Shown: positions 37,083 through 46,542, counted from the first letter of the stretch. The stretch: DNA of 64,000 bases from Pseudomonas shahriarae (GCF_014268455.2 NZ_CP077085.1:1612001-1676000), one strand, 5' to 3'. Notes: generated by a model not told the origin, from the sequence alone. Numbers and translations are program-made.

Positions 37083-37970
37083 TTAGCTCAATGTGGTCAG
37101 CAGCTTCTGCAACTGCGCCTGACCTGCCATGTCCAGTGGGAACACCGGTAACCGTGGATCACCCACCTCCAGCCCGGTCAGGCGTAAACCGGCCTTGATC
37201 GTCGCTGGCAAGCCGCCCTTGAGGATGAAGTCCAGCACCGGCAACTGCCGATAGAACAGCTCCCGTGCCTGGTTCAGGTCATTGGCCAGTATCGCCTGGT
37301 ACAGGTCCAGGTTGAGTTGCGGGATCAGGTTCGGTGCAGCCGTGCACCAACCCTTGGCACCGGCGGCGAACGCTTCCAGGGCCAGTGGGTTGCAGCCGTT
37401 GTAGAACGGCACCTGGCCTTCGCTCTGGCGGTACAGCTGGTGCATGCGCTGGATATCGCCGGTGCTCTCCTTGACCATCGTCACGTTGTCGACGCTGTGG
37501 ACGATACGCAGGATCAGCTCCACCGACATATCCGTGCCGCTGGTGGCCGGGTTGTTGTAGAGCATGATCGGCACGCCGACGCTGTCGCCGATGGCCGCGT
37601 AGTGCGCGAGGATCTGCGCTTCACTGAGCTTCCAGTACGACGTCGGCAGCACCATCACCACATCGGCGCCTTCGGCTTCGGCAAAGCGCGCGCGACGCAC
37701 GGCCTTGGCGGTGGTCAGGTCGGATACGCTGACGATGGTCGGCACGCGCTTGGCGACCTTTTGAATGCTGTAGGCGCTGACGTCGTCCCACTCGGCGTCG
37801 CTCAGGTAAGCGCCTTCACCGGTGCTGCCCAACGGGGCAATGGCGTGGACGCCGCTGTCGATCAAACGGTCGATGGATTGACCCAGGGCGTCGAGGTCAA
37901 CGGTGCTGCCGTCGGCGCTGAACGGGGTGATGGTGTAGCCGATGATGCCGTGAATAGTAGGGCTGGACAT
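37083..37970 (-). CDS. Dihydrodipicolinate synthase family aldolase
   Basis: A 295-residue class I lyase/aldolase with a TIM barrel. Visible parts are LGSTGEGAYLSD, the Tyr-containing IMLYNNPATSG and the Schiff-base lysine in VTMVKESTGDIQ. It is probably not the biosynthetic DapA: it differs in several positions and sits with a class II aldolase. It likely makes or cleaves a 2-oxo acid with pyruvate. The gap to the upstream aldolase gene is 25 bases, so both are in one operon under the XRE-cupin regulator. Confidence 0.88.
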   Translation of the reverse strand: MSSPTIHGIIGYTITPFSADGSTVDLDALGQSIDRLIDSGVHAIAPLGSTGEGAYLSDAEWDDVSAYSIQKVAKRVPTIVSVSDLTTAKAVRRARFAEAEGADVVMVLPTSYWKLSEAQILAHYAAIGDSVGVPIMLYNNPATSGTDMSVELILRIVHSVDNVTMVKESTGDIQRMHQLYRQSEGQVPFYNGCNPLALEAFAAGAKGWCTAAPNLIPQLNLDLYQAILANDLNQARELFYRQLPVLDFILKGGLPATIKAGLRLTGLEVGDPRLPVFPLDMAGQAQLQKLLTTLS

Positions 37971-37995
37971 GGAATATCTCCGGTCGAAAAAGGCT

Positions 37996-38778
37996 TCAGT
38001 TCAGGCAATCGGCGTGTTGACGCAGGTTCTGCCGAGCGTAGTAGTTGAACGCGGCGCCGTGGCGCTTGGGCTTGGAGATCCAGTCATGGGCCTCGCGTCC
38101 CAACTGCGGCAGGATCGGCTTGATGGTCCCGGCGGCCATGGCCAGCAATTGCAACTTGGCCGCCCGTTCGATCAATTGCGCGATCACGCAGGCCTCTTCG
38201 ATGGTGCTTCCGGTGGACAGCTGCCCGTGGTGCGACAGCAGGATGGCGCGCTTGTCGCCCAGGGCTTGGGTGATGATTTCGCCTTCTTCGTTACCCACCG
38301 GCACACCCGGCCAGGCTTCGAGGAACGCGCAGTCTTCATACAGCGGGCACAGGTCCATGTGCGACACCTGCAGCGGTACTTCGAGCATCGACAGCGCGGC
38401 GATGTGGGTGGGGTGGGTGTGGATGATGCAGTTCACATCCGGCCGGCCACGGTACACCCAGCTGTGAAAACGGTTGGCCGGGTTGGGCATGCCGTGGCCT
38501 TCCAACACTTCCAGGTCTTCGTTGACCAGCAGCAGGTTGCTGGCGGTGATTTCATCGAAACCCAGGCCCAGTTGCTGGGTGTAGTAGGTGCCAGGCTGTG
38601 GGCCACGGGCAGTAATCTGCCCGGCCAGGCCCGAGTCGTGGCCGTTCTCGAACAGAATACGGCAGGTCAGGGCCAGCTTTTGCCGGTCGGTCCACGTATT
38701 ATCCGCCAGGGTACTTTGCATCTGGGTCAGCGCTTGCTTGACCAGTTGTTCTTTCGGGAGTGCTAATGTCTTGGCCAT
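37996..38778 (-). CDS. Class II aldolase/adducin family protein
   Basis: A 260-residue protein. The start at 38776-38778 has AAAGGA upstream. Metal-binding histidines are in IIHTHPTHIAAL and in LLSHHGQLSTG. The family splits sugar phosphates such as fuculose-1-phosphate or acts on hydroxy-oxo acids. First gene of a two-gene operon with the DapA-like enzyme, so the two probably act in sequence on the same carbon compound. Substrate unknown. Confidence 0.87.
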   Translation of the reverse strand: MAKTLALPKEQLVKQALTQMQSTLADNTWTDRQKLALTCRILFENGHDSGLAGQITARGPQPGTYYTQQLGLGFDEITASNLLLVNEDLEVLEGHGMPNPANRFHSWVYRGRPDVNCIIHTHPTHIAALSMLEVPLQVSHMDLCPLYEDCAFLEAWPGVPVGNEEGEIITQALGDKRAILLSHHGQLSTGSTIEEACVIAQLIERAAKLQLLAMAAGTIKPILPQLGREAHDWISKPKRHGAAFNYYARQNLRQHADCLN

Positions 38779-38854
38779 ATCGGTGTCCTTTGGGTGGTTC
38801 AATGGACGTCGATTTGCTGGTTCCCGCTGCTCGCAAGGTCGTTGGGTTCTGCAA

Positions 38855-38890
38855 ATGACACTAAAGAGGCTATATGACACTTTGTGTCAT
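38855..38890. promoter_or_regulatory. Operator with repeated ATGACAC sites
   Basis: A perfect dyad ATGACAC-TTT-GTGTCAT occupies 38874-38890. A third copy of ATGACAC in direct orientation starts at 38855, 19 bases away (about two helical turns). It lies between the divergent aldolase operon and XRE-cupin gene and is the likely binding site of that regulator. Confidence 0.7.
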
Positions 38891-38935
38891 TGGCAAGCAA
38901 TAATCATCGCATTCTGCTTGGATTAATCGCTGCGC

Positions 38936-39463
38936 ATGTCTATCCGTTTGAAACTATTGAGAAAAAAACTCGGCGTCACCCTGGAGGCATTGGCCGAAAA
39001 ATCCGGGATGACCAAGAGTTACCTGTCCAAGGTCGAGCGCGGCTTGAACACCCCGTCGATTGCCGCCGCGCTGAAACTGGCCAAGGCGTTGAACGTCAAG
39101 GTCGAGGAACTGTTCAGCGAAGACAGCGTCAGCCTCGACAGCTACAGCCTGGTGCGCAGCCACGAGCGGCCCGAGACCGCGCCGGGTTATGCAGTACTGG
39201 CCCATCAGGTCAGCGAGCGCAGCCTGCTGCCGTTCATCATTTATCCGCCGGCAGAATTCAGCGACAAGACCTTCAAGGAGCATTTGGGGGAAGAGTTTCT
39301 GTTTGTGCATGAAGGCCGGGTGGAAGTGGACTTCATGACCGAACGGGTGCTGTTGGAGCGTGGCGATGCATTGCACTTCAACGCGCAAAAGCCCCATCGG
39401 ATTCGCTCGGTGGGCGAGGTGCAGGCGCAGTTGCTGGTGGTGGTGCACAGCGCCGAGGAATAA
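38936..39463 (+). CDS. XRE-family regulator with C-terminal cupin domain
   Basis: A 175-residue regulator. The N-terminal helix-turn-helix (residues about 9-62) has VTLEALAEKSGMTKSYLSKV. The cupin domain follows from about residue 105 (EEFLFVHEGRVEVDFMTERV, then GDALHFNAQKPHRI). Proteins of this layout bind small metabolites in the cupin pocket. It is divergent from the aldolase operon, with the dyad operator between, so it very probably regulates that operon and itself. Confidence 0.91.
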   Translation: MSIRLKLLRKKLGVTLEALAEKSGMTKSYLSKVERGLNTPSIAAALKLAKALNVKVEELFSEDSVSLDSYSLVRSHERPETAPGYAVLAHQVSERSLLPFIIYPPAEFSDKTFKEHLGEEFLFVHEGRVEVDFMTERVLLERGDALHFNAQKPHRIRSVGEVQAQLLVVVHSAEE

Positions 39464-39489
39464 CGCCAACGCTGTGTTGGAACTCGGTC

Positions 39490-39564
39490 AATGTGGGAAC
39501 TGGCTTGCCTGCGATAGCGGTGTGGCTGATACACCGCCATCGCAGGCAAGCCGGCTCCCACATT
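39490..39564. repeat. REP pair between the regulator and the DUF4917 gene
   Basis: AATGTGGGAACTGGCTTGCC and its inverted copy with CGGTGTGGC/GCCA-type inner arms. Placed between two convergent genes. Confidence 0.85.
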
Positions 39565-39585
39565 TGATCGCCTTCGTTAACCCGA

Positions 39586-40602
39586 TCAGTGTTCGACAGG
39601 CACCGCCAGGGCCGGGTTGCCGAGTGCATGGCTGCGTGCCGCAAAGAACCTGAGCTCCACTTCCATCTCCTCAAACAGTGCGGCAAACCGGCGTTTCTGC
39701 TGTTGGATAAACCCGTCGCTGCGGCCAAACACCGAGATCGCCAGGGTCTTGATCTTCGACCGGCGAATTGCCTCCACCAAGTGCCCATCCTGTTCGCTCA
39801 GGTGATGGCCGAACAGGCACAACGCACCTTCCTGTCCCAGCAATTGCTCATAGCAGAACGACAGGTAATCCGAGCTGCGAATGCTCTTGAGCTTTTCGCT
39901 GCTGGTGCCTTCGTTGATAAACAGCGGCACATCATCGAGGGTCTTGATCGTGTTGTTGATCGCAAAGCTGCTCAGCAACGTGCTGTCGGTGGAGGCCAGT
40001 TTGCGCGCCGAACCATCCAGGTTGCGTACCAGGTGCAGGCCGCCGTGCAGGTACAGAATGCGCGTCGCGGTGGTTGCGGTATCGCGCAAGTCAAAGCGTG
40101 ATTCGGCGCCGCGAAACAGGTCGTCGATACCCGGCGTATGCAGGATCGACCAGTAATTGAGCAGGTCGTAATTGCTGGTGAACACCGTCTTGTAGCTCGC
40201 CAGTTCCTGATTGATGGTCACCAGGGTCGACGGCTGTACCAGGCGCCACGGGATATGCACGGCGTGGATGGTATTGATCAGCGCTTCCTTGATCGCGTAG
40301 TAGCGATTGCGCGGCGCGGCGGAGCTGACGGCCAGGGCCTTGTTGACGCGGCTGGTGGTTTTCAGGGCGCCCAGCACCTGCTCGAAGCTGCGGGTCTGCA
40401 TCGCGTCAAACACGCTCAGTTCGGAAGCGCTCAAGGGCTTTTCTTCCACGGTGCGTGCGTTTTCAAACAGCGAGTCGTAGGCAAAGTCTTCCCATACTGT
40501 GCGACTGGCGCCGTTGCCGATCAGGATGGCGTCGAAGGCGATGCTGTTGCGCAGTGCGTTCCAGTCTTCAAGGGTGGCGTCGATATCCTGGAAATCCTTC
40601 AT
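39586..40602 (-). CDS. DUF4917 family protein, SIR2-like fold
   Basis: A 338-residue protein. The start FDAILIGNGASRTVWEDFAY and FTSNYDLLNYWSIL plus YLHGGLHLV in the middle are typical of DUF4917 and of SIR2-like proteins, where the GNG/GxN loop and the central His bind NAD-type nucleotides. The biochemical role is unknown. It is a single gene between convergent and divergent neighbours. SIR2-like folds occur in NAD-depleting phage defence proteins, but those usually have a partner, and none is seen here. Start at 40600-40602; no strong ribosome site. Confidence 0.82.
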   Translation of the reverse strand: MKDFQDIDATLEDWNALRNSIAFDAILIGNGASRTVWEDFAYDSLFENARTVEEKPLSASELSVFDAMQTRSFEQVLGALKTTSRVNKALAVSSAAPRNRYYAIKEALINTIHAVHIPWRLVQPSTLVTINQELASYKTVFTSNYDLLNYWSILHTPGIDDLFRGAESRFDLRDTATTATRILYLHGGLHLVRNLDGSARKLASTDSTLLSSFAINNTIKTLDDVPLFINEGTSSEKLKSIRSSDYLSFCYEQLLGQEGALCLFGHHLSEQDGHLVEAIRRSKIKTLAISVFGRSDGFIQQQKRRFAALFEEMEVELRFFAARSHALGNPALAVPVEH

Positions 40603-40728
40603 TGCGGCGGGTCTACTCAAAAACGGCTGGGCGGTGACTTTATCACGGGCGGGCGTTGATCTTGGTCAAGATGCCGCAGGCGGGTGAGGTTGATGCTGTA
40701 GGAATCAACGCATCCCCGAGGATTCATC

Positions 40729-41877
40729 ATGAGCAGCACGTTCTTCATTCCCGCCGTCAACATCATGGGCATCGACTGCCTCGACGAAGCCATGAACGCG
40801 ATCCGCAACTACGGTTTTCGCAAGGCCCTGATTGTCACCGACGCCGGCCTGGCCAAGGCGGGCGTGGCCAGGATGATTGCCGAGAAACTGGCAATGCAGG
40901 ACATCGACTCAGTGATTTACGACGGCGCCAAGCCCAACCCCAATGTGGAGAACGTCGAGAACGGCCTGGCGTTGTTGCAGCAAAGTGCCTGCGATTTCGT
41001 GGTGTCGCTGGGCGGCGGCTCGCCCCATGACTGCGCCAAGGGCATTGCCCTGTGTGCCACCAATGGCGGGCATATCGGCGACTACGAAGGTGTCGACCAA
41101 TCGAGCAAGCCACAGCTGCCCCTGGTGGCGATCAACACCACCGCCGGCACCGCCAGCGAAATGACCCGTTTCTGCATCATCACCGACGAAACCCGCCACG
41201 TGAAAATGGCCATCGTCGACCGCAACGTCACACCGTTGCTGTCGGTCAACGATCCTGCACTGATGGTCGCCATGCCCAAGGGCCTGACCGCCGCCACCGG
41301 CATGGACGCGCTGACCCACGCCATCGAAGCCTATGTGTCCACGGCCGCCAACCCGATCACCGACGCGTGCGCGATCAAGGCTATCGAGCTGATCAGCGCC
41401 AACCTGCGCCTGGCCGTGCGCGACGGCAGCGATATGGCGGCCCGGGAAAACATGGCCTACGCGCAGTTTCTCGCCGGCATGGCCTTCAACAACGCCTCCC
41501 TGGGGTTTGTCCACGCCATGGCCCACCAGTTGGGCGGCCTCTACGACTTGCCCCACGGCGTATGCAACGCGGTGCTGTTGCCCCACGTGCAAAGCTTCAA
41601 CGCCAGTGTCAGCGCAGCGCGCCTGAGCGACGTCGGCCGCGCCCTTGGGGTGGATAACAAACACGCCAGCCCGGAAGAGGGCGCCCAGGCGGCCATCGCG
41701 GCGATCCGCTGCCTGTCCCAGGACGTCGATATCCCGGCCGGCCTGCGTGAGCTCGGCGCCAAGCTGCAGGATATCCCGCTGCTGGCCACCAACGCCCTCA
41801 AGGATGCGTGCGGCCTGACCAACCCTCGGCGGGCGGACCAGCGCCAGATTGAGGAGATTTTCCGTAGCGCGTTTTAA
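40729..41877 (+). CDS. yiaY: Iron-containing alcohol dehydrogenase
   Basis: A 382-residue group III dehydrogenase. NAD site: [18 protein letters not shown]. Metal site: the His residues in [14 protein letters not shown] and [11 protein letters not shown] with the [13 protein letters not shown] loop. It oxidises alcohols or reduces aldehydes with NAD. It resembles E. coli YiaY and Pseudomonas ErcA-like proteins. The start follows CGAGGATTCATC. It ends in a 4-base convergent overlap with the MFS gene. Confidence 0.9.
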   Translation: MSSTFFIPAVNIMGIDCLDEAMNAIRNYGFRKALIVTDAGLAKAGVARMIAEKLAMQDIDSVIYDGAKPNPNVENVENGLALLQQSACDFVVSLGGGSPHDCAKGIALCATNGGHIGDYEGVDQSSKPQLPLVAINTTAGTASEMTRFCIITDETRHVKMAIVDRNVTPLLSVNDPALMVAMPKGLTAATGMDALTHAIEAYVSTAANPITDACAIKAIELISANLRLAVRDGSDMAARENMAYAQFLAGMAFNNASLGFVHAMAHQLGGLYDLPHGVCNAVLLPHVQSFNASVSAARLSDVGRALGVDNKHASPEEGAQAAIAAIRCLSQDVDIPAGLRELGAKLQDIPLLATNALKDACGLTNPRRADQRQIEEIFRSAF

Positions 41878-43031
41878 TCCGCCCTGGAACGGGCGACGCA
41901 CCACAGTGCGCCGCCCGCCAGAGCTACACATAGCGCGGCCAATGGCCACACTTGCTGACTGACCAGCAAGCTGGCCACACCCCCTATCAGCGCCGCCAGC
42001 AACTGGTGCAGAAAGCCACTTAGGGCCATGGCGTACGAGCCGCTTATCGGAGAGTGATCGTTGGCCAAGGACAGACTGATGGGGTAACTCATCGACTGCC
42101 CGAACACCGCCACGCAATACGGCAGCCACAGCAGCCAGGCCCAATCGCTGGCGAACCAGCCTGCGAGCAACATCACCGAGCTGCCGCCCATCACCAATGT
42201 CACACCCCATGTCATCATCGGCAGGCGCCCGCTGCGGGCAACCCAGCGATTGACCATCAGTGCGCCCGCCAGATAGGCCGCGCTGATCGGCCAACCCAGC
42301 AGCCCGTACTGCGCAGCAGTCCACTCGAAGCGACCCTGCAGAATCAGCGGAGCGCAGGTGTTGAACGCGATGATCACGCCATACCCCAATCCGCCCGCCA
42401 ACGCCGCTCGGAGAAACGCCGGGTGTTGCAAAATCATGCGGTAGATACGCCACGCAGAAACCTGTCCATCGGCTTTCATCCGCGCCGGGAACGCCACCCC
42501 TTGCAGTACGCCAATCAGCCCGATTGCCGCCAACGCCAGGCCATAGAAGATCGCCTCCCAACCAAACGCCACCTGCAATACCGAGCCAATGAACTGGCCG
42601 ATGCCCAGGGCGATCACGAAGGTCATGCCCAGCCACGACAGCCCCTTGGCCAACAATGCACCGCTGAAACTGTCGCGCACCAACACCCGAGCCATCACCG
42701 AAACGCCACCGGCGCCCAGGCCCTGGGCAAACCGTAGCGACAGAAACGTCTCGATGTTGTGAGCCAAGGGGATGGCCGCACTGGCCACTGCATACAGGGC
42801 CAATGCCGCCAGCAATACCGGCTTCCTGCCCAGGCGCTCACCCAGGCTGCCCCATAGCAGCATGGGCAACGCCATGCCTACCAGATACACCGCCAAGGCG
42901 AGCGAAGCTTGAGCCTCCAGGGCCTGCAGCGCTTGGGAAATGGCCGGGACTGCGGGAAGGTAAATGCTGATGCCAACCTGGGACAGGAAGGCGGTGCAGC
43001 AGGCAATGGCGAGGGTTGTGGTGCTCTTCAA
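41874..43031 (-). CDS. MFS drug-efflux transporter, DHA1 family
   Basis: A 385-residue transporter with about 12 membrane segments. It starts [18 protein letters not shown], typical of Bcr/CflA-like DHA1 exporters, and has [18 protein letters not shown] in loop 2-3. Substrate unknown. Its stop (TAA) overlaps the stop of yiaY on the other strand by 4 bases (TTAA shared), so there is no space for a terminator between them. Confidence 0.87.
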   Translation of the reverse strand: MKSTTTLAIACCTAFLSQVGISIYLPAVPAISQALQALEAQASLALAVYLVGMALPMLLWGSLGERLGRKPVLLAALALYAVASAAIPLAHNIETFLSLRFAQGLGAGGVSVMARVLVRDSFSGALLAKGLSWLGMTFVIALGIGQFIGSVLQVAFGWEAIFYGLALAAIGLIGVLQGVAFPARMKADGQVSAWRIYRMILQHPAFLRAALAGGLGYGVIIAFNTCAPLILQGRFEWTAAQYGLLGWPISAAYLAGALMVNRWVARSGRLPMMTWGVTLVMGGSSVMLLAGWFASDWAWLLWLPYCVAVFGQSMSYPISLSLANDHSPISGSYAMALSGFLHQLLAALIGGVASLLVSQQVWPLAALCVALAGGALWCVARSRAD

Positions 43032-43130
43032 GGGGGCGAGTTCCTTTCTGAACGCTAAATTTCAGGCGCAAAGCTACAAGCTGTTAGTGTATTTGTCTTT
43101 AGCTTGAAACTTGCCACTGAGGCCTCCCTG

Positions 43131-43805
43131 ATGAGAGTTCTGCTATTCGGCGCCACCGGCATGGTCGGCCAGGGCGTGTTGCGTGAGTGTCTGCTGGCCG
43201 CTGATGTGCAGGAAGTGGTGGCGGTGGGGCGCACGGCGTTGACCCAGGCGCATGGCAAGCTGCACCAGGTGTTGCATGCCGATATGTTCGACTTCCAGCC
43301 CCTGGAGCATTTGCTGCAGGGCTTTGATGCCTGTCTGTTTTGCCTGGGGGTGTCGTCGGTGGGCGTGGATGAAGCCACCTACACCCGGCAGACCTACGAC
43401 CTGACCCTGGTCGCCGCCAGTACCCTGGCGCGGCTCAATCCGCAGATGACGTTTGTGTACGTGTCCGGTGCCGGCACCGACAGTTCCGAGCAGGGCAAGG
43501 TGATGTGGGCGCGGGTCAAGGGCAAGACCGAGAACGCCTTGCTGCGCCTGCCATTCAAGGCGGTGTATCTATTCCGGCCGGGGATCATTCAGCCGCTGCA
43601 TGGCGTGCGTTCGAAAACCGCGCTCTACCAGACGATCTACAACCTGATCGGGCCGCTGCTGTCCCTGGTCCGGCGCATGCGACCAGCCTGGGTGGTGAGT
43701 ACCGAGACCGTGGGCCGGGCGATGCTCGCGGTGGTCCGGCATGGCGCTCCGCAAGCGGTGATTGAGCCTGCGCAGATCCATCGCCTGGCTGCCGAGCGTT
43801 TGTAA
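43131..43805 (+). CDS. NAD(P)-binding oxidoreductase, YbjT/epimerase-like
   Basis: A 224-residue Rossmann-fold protein of the atypical SDR type. The nucleotide loop is VLLFGATGMVGQGVLRECL. The catalytic Tyr of classical SDRs is not evident, and the FVYVSGAGTDSSEQGKVMWA segment fits YbjT-like members. Start at 43131, with GAGG upstream. Its stop overlaps the start of a broken MFS gene by one base (TAATG), showing that both were once one operon. Confidence 0.85.
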   Translation: MRVLLFGATGMVGQGVLRECLLAADVQEVVAVGRTALTQAHGKLHQVLHADMFDFQPLEHLLQGFDACLFCLGVSSVGVDEATYTRQTYDLTLVAASTLARLNPQMTFVYVSGAGTDSSEQGKVMWARVKGKTENALLRLPFKAVYLFRPGIIQPLHGVRSKTALYQTIYNLIGPLLSLVRRMRPAWVVSTETVGRAMLAVVRHGAPQAVIEPAQIHRLAAERL

Positions 43806-44302
43806 TGCTCTCGAAAAGCCTGATCCGTCGCCTGGCGCCTGATGCCGTTGATCATGGTGTGTTATCTGTTTGCCTTTTTTGATCGCATCAATATCAGCTT
43901 CGCCAAGTTCCAGTTGCAGGCTGACCTGGGTTTGAGCAACACCGCCTACGGTTTGGGTGCGGGGCTGTTTGTGATCGGGTATGTGATCTTCGAAGTCCCG
44001 AGCAACATGATGTTGTACAAGGTCGGCGCCCGGCGTTGGATTGCCCGGATCATGGTGTCCTGGGGGCTGGCGACGGCCGCGATGGTGTTTGTGACGGCCG
44101 AGTGGCAGTTCTATGCATTGCGCTGATCAATACGTTGGGCCAACTCGGTGGCATCGTCAGCCCGGTAATGGTCGGGCGCATCAAGGACATCACGGGCAGC
44201 ACGACCCCGGCGCTGTATGTGATTGGCGTGTGTGCATTGATTGCGGCGGCGCTGCTGCTATGGGGCTTGCCGCATAAGTTGCGCACCTCCGACAAGCGCT
44301 GA
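43805..44302 (+). pseudogene. Remnant of an MFS transporter (frameshift plus internal deletion)
   Basis: The ATG at 43805 gives MLSKSLIRRLAPD and soon runs out of frame. From about 43840 another frame continues with MPLIMVCYLFAFFDRINIS and TAYGLGAGLFVIGYVIFE, typical of the ACS-family MFS N-terminus, up to a stop at 44126. A third frame then carries INTLGQLGGIVSPVMVGRIK and the C-terminal helix to 44302. So about 260 residues of a 430-residue transporter are missing. The first lesion may be loss of one CGCCT copy, and the deletion joins at GCATTGCGCT. Not functional. Confidence 0.85.
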
Positions 44303-44306
44303 CGAC

Positions 44307-44795
44307 TCAGCTCACGCCAGCCAATGCCTTGGCTGGCGCGCTACTGAACTGAATCAACACCACCCCGCCAATCAACATCAGCACCCCAAGCAAGCGGGGG
44401 GCGGTCAGTTGCCGCTCCACCAGACCAAACAGGCCGAAGTGGTCGAGCAACAATGACGCGAGGATTTGCCCGGCCATGGCCAGGGCGATAAACCCCGAGG
44501 CCCCGAGCTTGGGCAGCAAGACCAGGGCCAGGGAGATAAAGCACACGCCGAATGCGCCGCCGGTCCACATCCATAGCGGCGCCTTGCTGATAAAACCGAG
44601 GCTTGGCAGCGGCAGCCGTAACGCCAGGATCACCGGCAATAACACCAGAATACTCACCAGCAGCGAGGCCAGGGTCGCCCACAACGGATGCCCGAGGCCG
44701 CGCCCGAGGTTGGCGTTGATTGCGCTTTGAAACGGCACCACCGCCCCGGCAATCACCGCCAGCAGTAACAAGCCCAACCAATGCAACGTGGTCAT
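44307..44795 (-). CDS. DMT-family small membrane protein, YdcZ (DUF606)
   Basis: A 162-residue protein with four to five membrane helices, of the YdcZ/DUF606 half-length DMT type. Conserved parts are GAVVPFQSAINANLGR and LGASGFIALAMAGQI. The start at 44793-44795 has GGAG 8 bases upstream. Members probably work as dimers to export small molecules. It is divergent from the LysR gene (68 bases apart), which may regulate it. Confidence 0.87.
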   Translation of the reverse strand: MTTLHWLGLLLLAVIAGAVVPFQSAINANLGRGLGHPLWATLASLLVSILVLLPVILALRLPLPSLGFISKAPLWMWTGGAFGVCFISLALVLLPKLGASGFIALAMAGQILASLLLDHFGLFGLVERQLTAPRLLGVLMLIGGVVLIQFSSAPAKALAGVS

Positions 44796-44863
44796 GATCA
44801 ATCTCCAAAAGGTTTTACTGGACTCTACGGTATTCGTCGCGCAGATTTAAATTCCAAGTTCTT

Positions 44864-45790
44864 ATGCCGAACATGCATGCTATGAATGATCTGCGCCGTG
44901 TTGACCTTAACCTACTGGTGATCCTCGACGCGTTGCTCAGCGAGCAGCACGTCACCCGCGCTGCCGAGCGCCTGCACCTGAGCCAGCCGGCGGTCAGCCA
45001 TGCGCTGGGGCGCTTGCGTGATTTGTTGGGCGACCCGTTGCTGGTACGCCAAGGCGGCGGCCTGGTCGCCACCGCTCGCGCGCTGGAACTGGCGGCGCCG
45101 CTGGCTGATGCCTTGGCCCAGGTCCAGTCGTTGCTGGCGCCGAACCGTTTTGATCCGGCGTCGGCCAGGCGCACCTTTCGCCTGGCCATGTCCGATTACG
45201 GCGCGGCTCTCTTGTTGCCCGGGCTGGTGCGGGCGCTGCGCGAGCAGGCGCCGGGGATTGACTTGGCCATCATCCACGCCAGTCGCGAAGGCATGCAGGA
45301 AGGGGTGCTCAGTGGGGAGATCGACCTGGCCGCCGGCGTGTTTCCCGACCTGCCGGCCGAGTTGCGCAGCACGCCGTTATTCGAAGAGCACTACGCCTGC
45401 CTGGTGGACCGCGACAGCTTGCCCGCCGGCGGCGGGCTCGACCTGCCGACCTACCTGGCACGGCCCCATGTGCTACTGGAAATGCGCGGCAGCGGCACCC
45501 CGGAAATCGAGCGGGCGCTGACCGCGATCCGCGAGCGACGGCACGTGGCGATCAGCCTGCCGCATTGGGGCATCGCGCCGCAGTTGATCCAGGGCACTGA
45601 CCTGATCCTTACCGTGTCCTCCCAAGGACTGCTGAACATCGACTCGCGGCACTTGCTGGTGGTACCGCCGCCGTTTCATATCCCATCCTTCGGTTTTGTA
45701 CTGGCCTGGCATAAACGCCGCGCGGGGGATGGCGCCTTGCAGTGGTTGATCACCCAAGTGCAAGACGTGTTGGCCAAACGTGCGGCCTAG
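44864..45790 (+). CDS. LysR-family transcription regulator
   Basis: A regulator of up to 308 residues. The helix-turn-helix is at VTRAAERLHLSQPAVSHALG, with DLNLLVILDALL before it. The effector domain has TFRLAMSDYGAALLLPGLV, as in the NodD/LinR/PcpR-like group. The start could be 44864, 44873 or 44882; the last is most usual for the family, and no ribosome site decides. It may control the divergent ydcZ gene or the downstream lysE-like gene. Confidence 0.88.
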   Translation: MPNMHAMNDLRRVDLNLLVILDALLSEQHVTRAAERLHLSQPAVSHALGRLRDLLGDPLLVRQGGGLVATARALELAAPLADALAQVQSLLAPNRFDPASARRTFRLAMSDYGAALLLPGLVRALREQAPGIDLAIIHASREGMQEGVLSGEIDLAAGVFPDLPAELRSTPLFEEHYACLVDRDSLPAGGGLDLPTYLARPHVLLEMRGSGTPEIERALTAIRERRHVAISLPHWGIAPQLIQGTDLILTVSSQGLLNIDSRHLLVVPPPFHIPSFGFVLAWHKRRAGDGALQWLITQVQDVLAKRAA

Positions 45791-45853
45791 CATTGCAGTG
45801 CCCGGTGGATTGTGCACAATCGACGCGCCCCCTCTTTTCTGAGCGTGTTACCC

Positions 45854-46495
45854 ATGACTTCATCATTGCTGTTTGCCGTCATCGCCTCGGGCTTTATCTA
45901 TGGCATCACGCCGGGCCCCGGGGTGCTGGCGGTATTTGGCATTGGTGCGGCACGCGGCCGTCGGGCCGGCGCGGGTTTTCTGTGCGGGCATTTGCTGGGC
46001 GATGTGGTGTGGTGCAGCACCGCGTTGGTGGCGATTGTCGGCGCCCGGGAGATCGGTAGCAGCGCGTTTGATGTGCTGGGTGTGCTCAGTGCCCTGTACC
46101 TGTTCTGGCTCGGCATCCGTGCCATTCGCACCCGCAACCGCAGCGGGGACGCGCCTCAGGGGGCGGCGCGCCAACCGTTCTGGCACGGCATTCTGTTTGG
46201 CCTGACCAACCCCAAGGCGTATCCGGTGGCCGTGGCCACGTTCACCGCACTCCTGTCGAGCCGGGCCGAGCTGCTGACCTGGAGCATGCTGCCGTGGTTG
46301 ATTGTCCTGAGCTTTGTAGGCGGCCTGCTGGCCTACGGGATCCTCATCGGCGTCGTGGGCGCGCGGCAGGTGCGTACGGTGTATCAGCGTCATGAAGTGT
46401 TGATCACCAAGCTGTGCGGGGTGATGTTTATCGGCTTCGCGATCAATGCCCTGGCCCATGCGTTGCCGGGCTTGCTGGGCAGTAAAACGTCCTGA
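45854..46495 (+). CDS. LysE-family amino-acid/threonine exporter
   Basis: A 213-residue protein with about six membrane helices. The family signature is ITPGPGVLAVFGIGAARGRR near the N-terminus and FGLTNPKAYPVAVATF in the middle. It exports amino acids, homoserine lactones or similar compounds. Start at 45854. The gap from the LysR stop is 63 bases on the same strand, so co-transcription is possible. Confidence 0.88.
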   Translation: MTSSLLFAVIASGFIYGITPGPGVLAVFGIGAARGRRAGAGFLCGHLLGDVVWCSTALVAIVGAREIGSSAFDVLGVLSALYLFWLGIRAIRTRNRSGDAPQGAARQPFWHGILFGLTNPKAYPVAVATFTALLSSRAELLTWSMLPWLIVLSFVGGLLAYGILIGVVGARQVRTVYQRHEVLITKLCGVMFIGFAINALAHALPGLLGSKTS

Positions 46496-46542
46496 GTACC
46501 GACGACCGTTCGTCGCACCAGCAAGTTTTTTCTAAACCTTTG

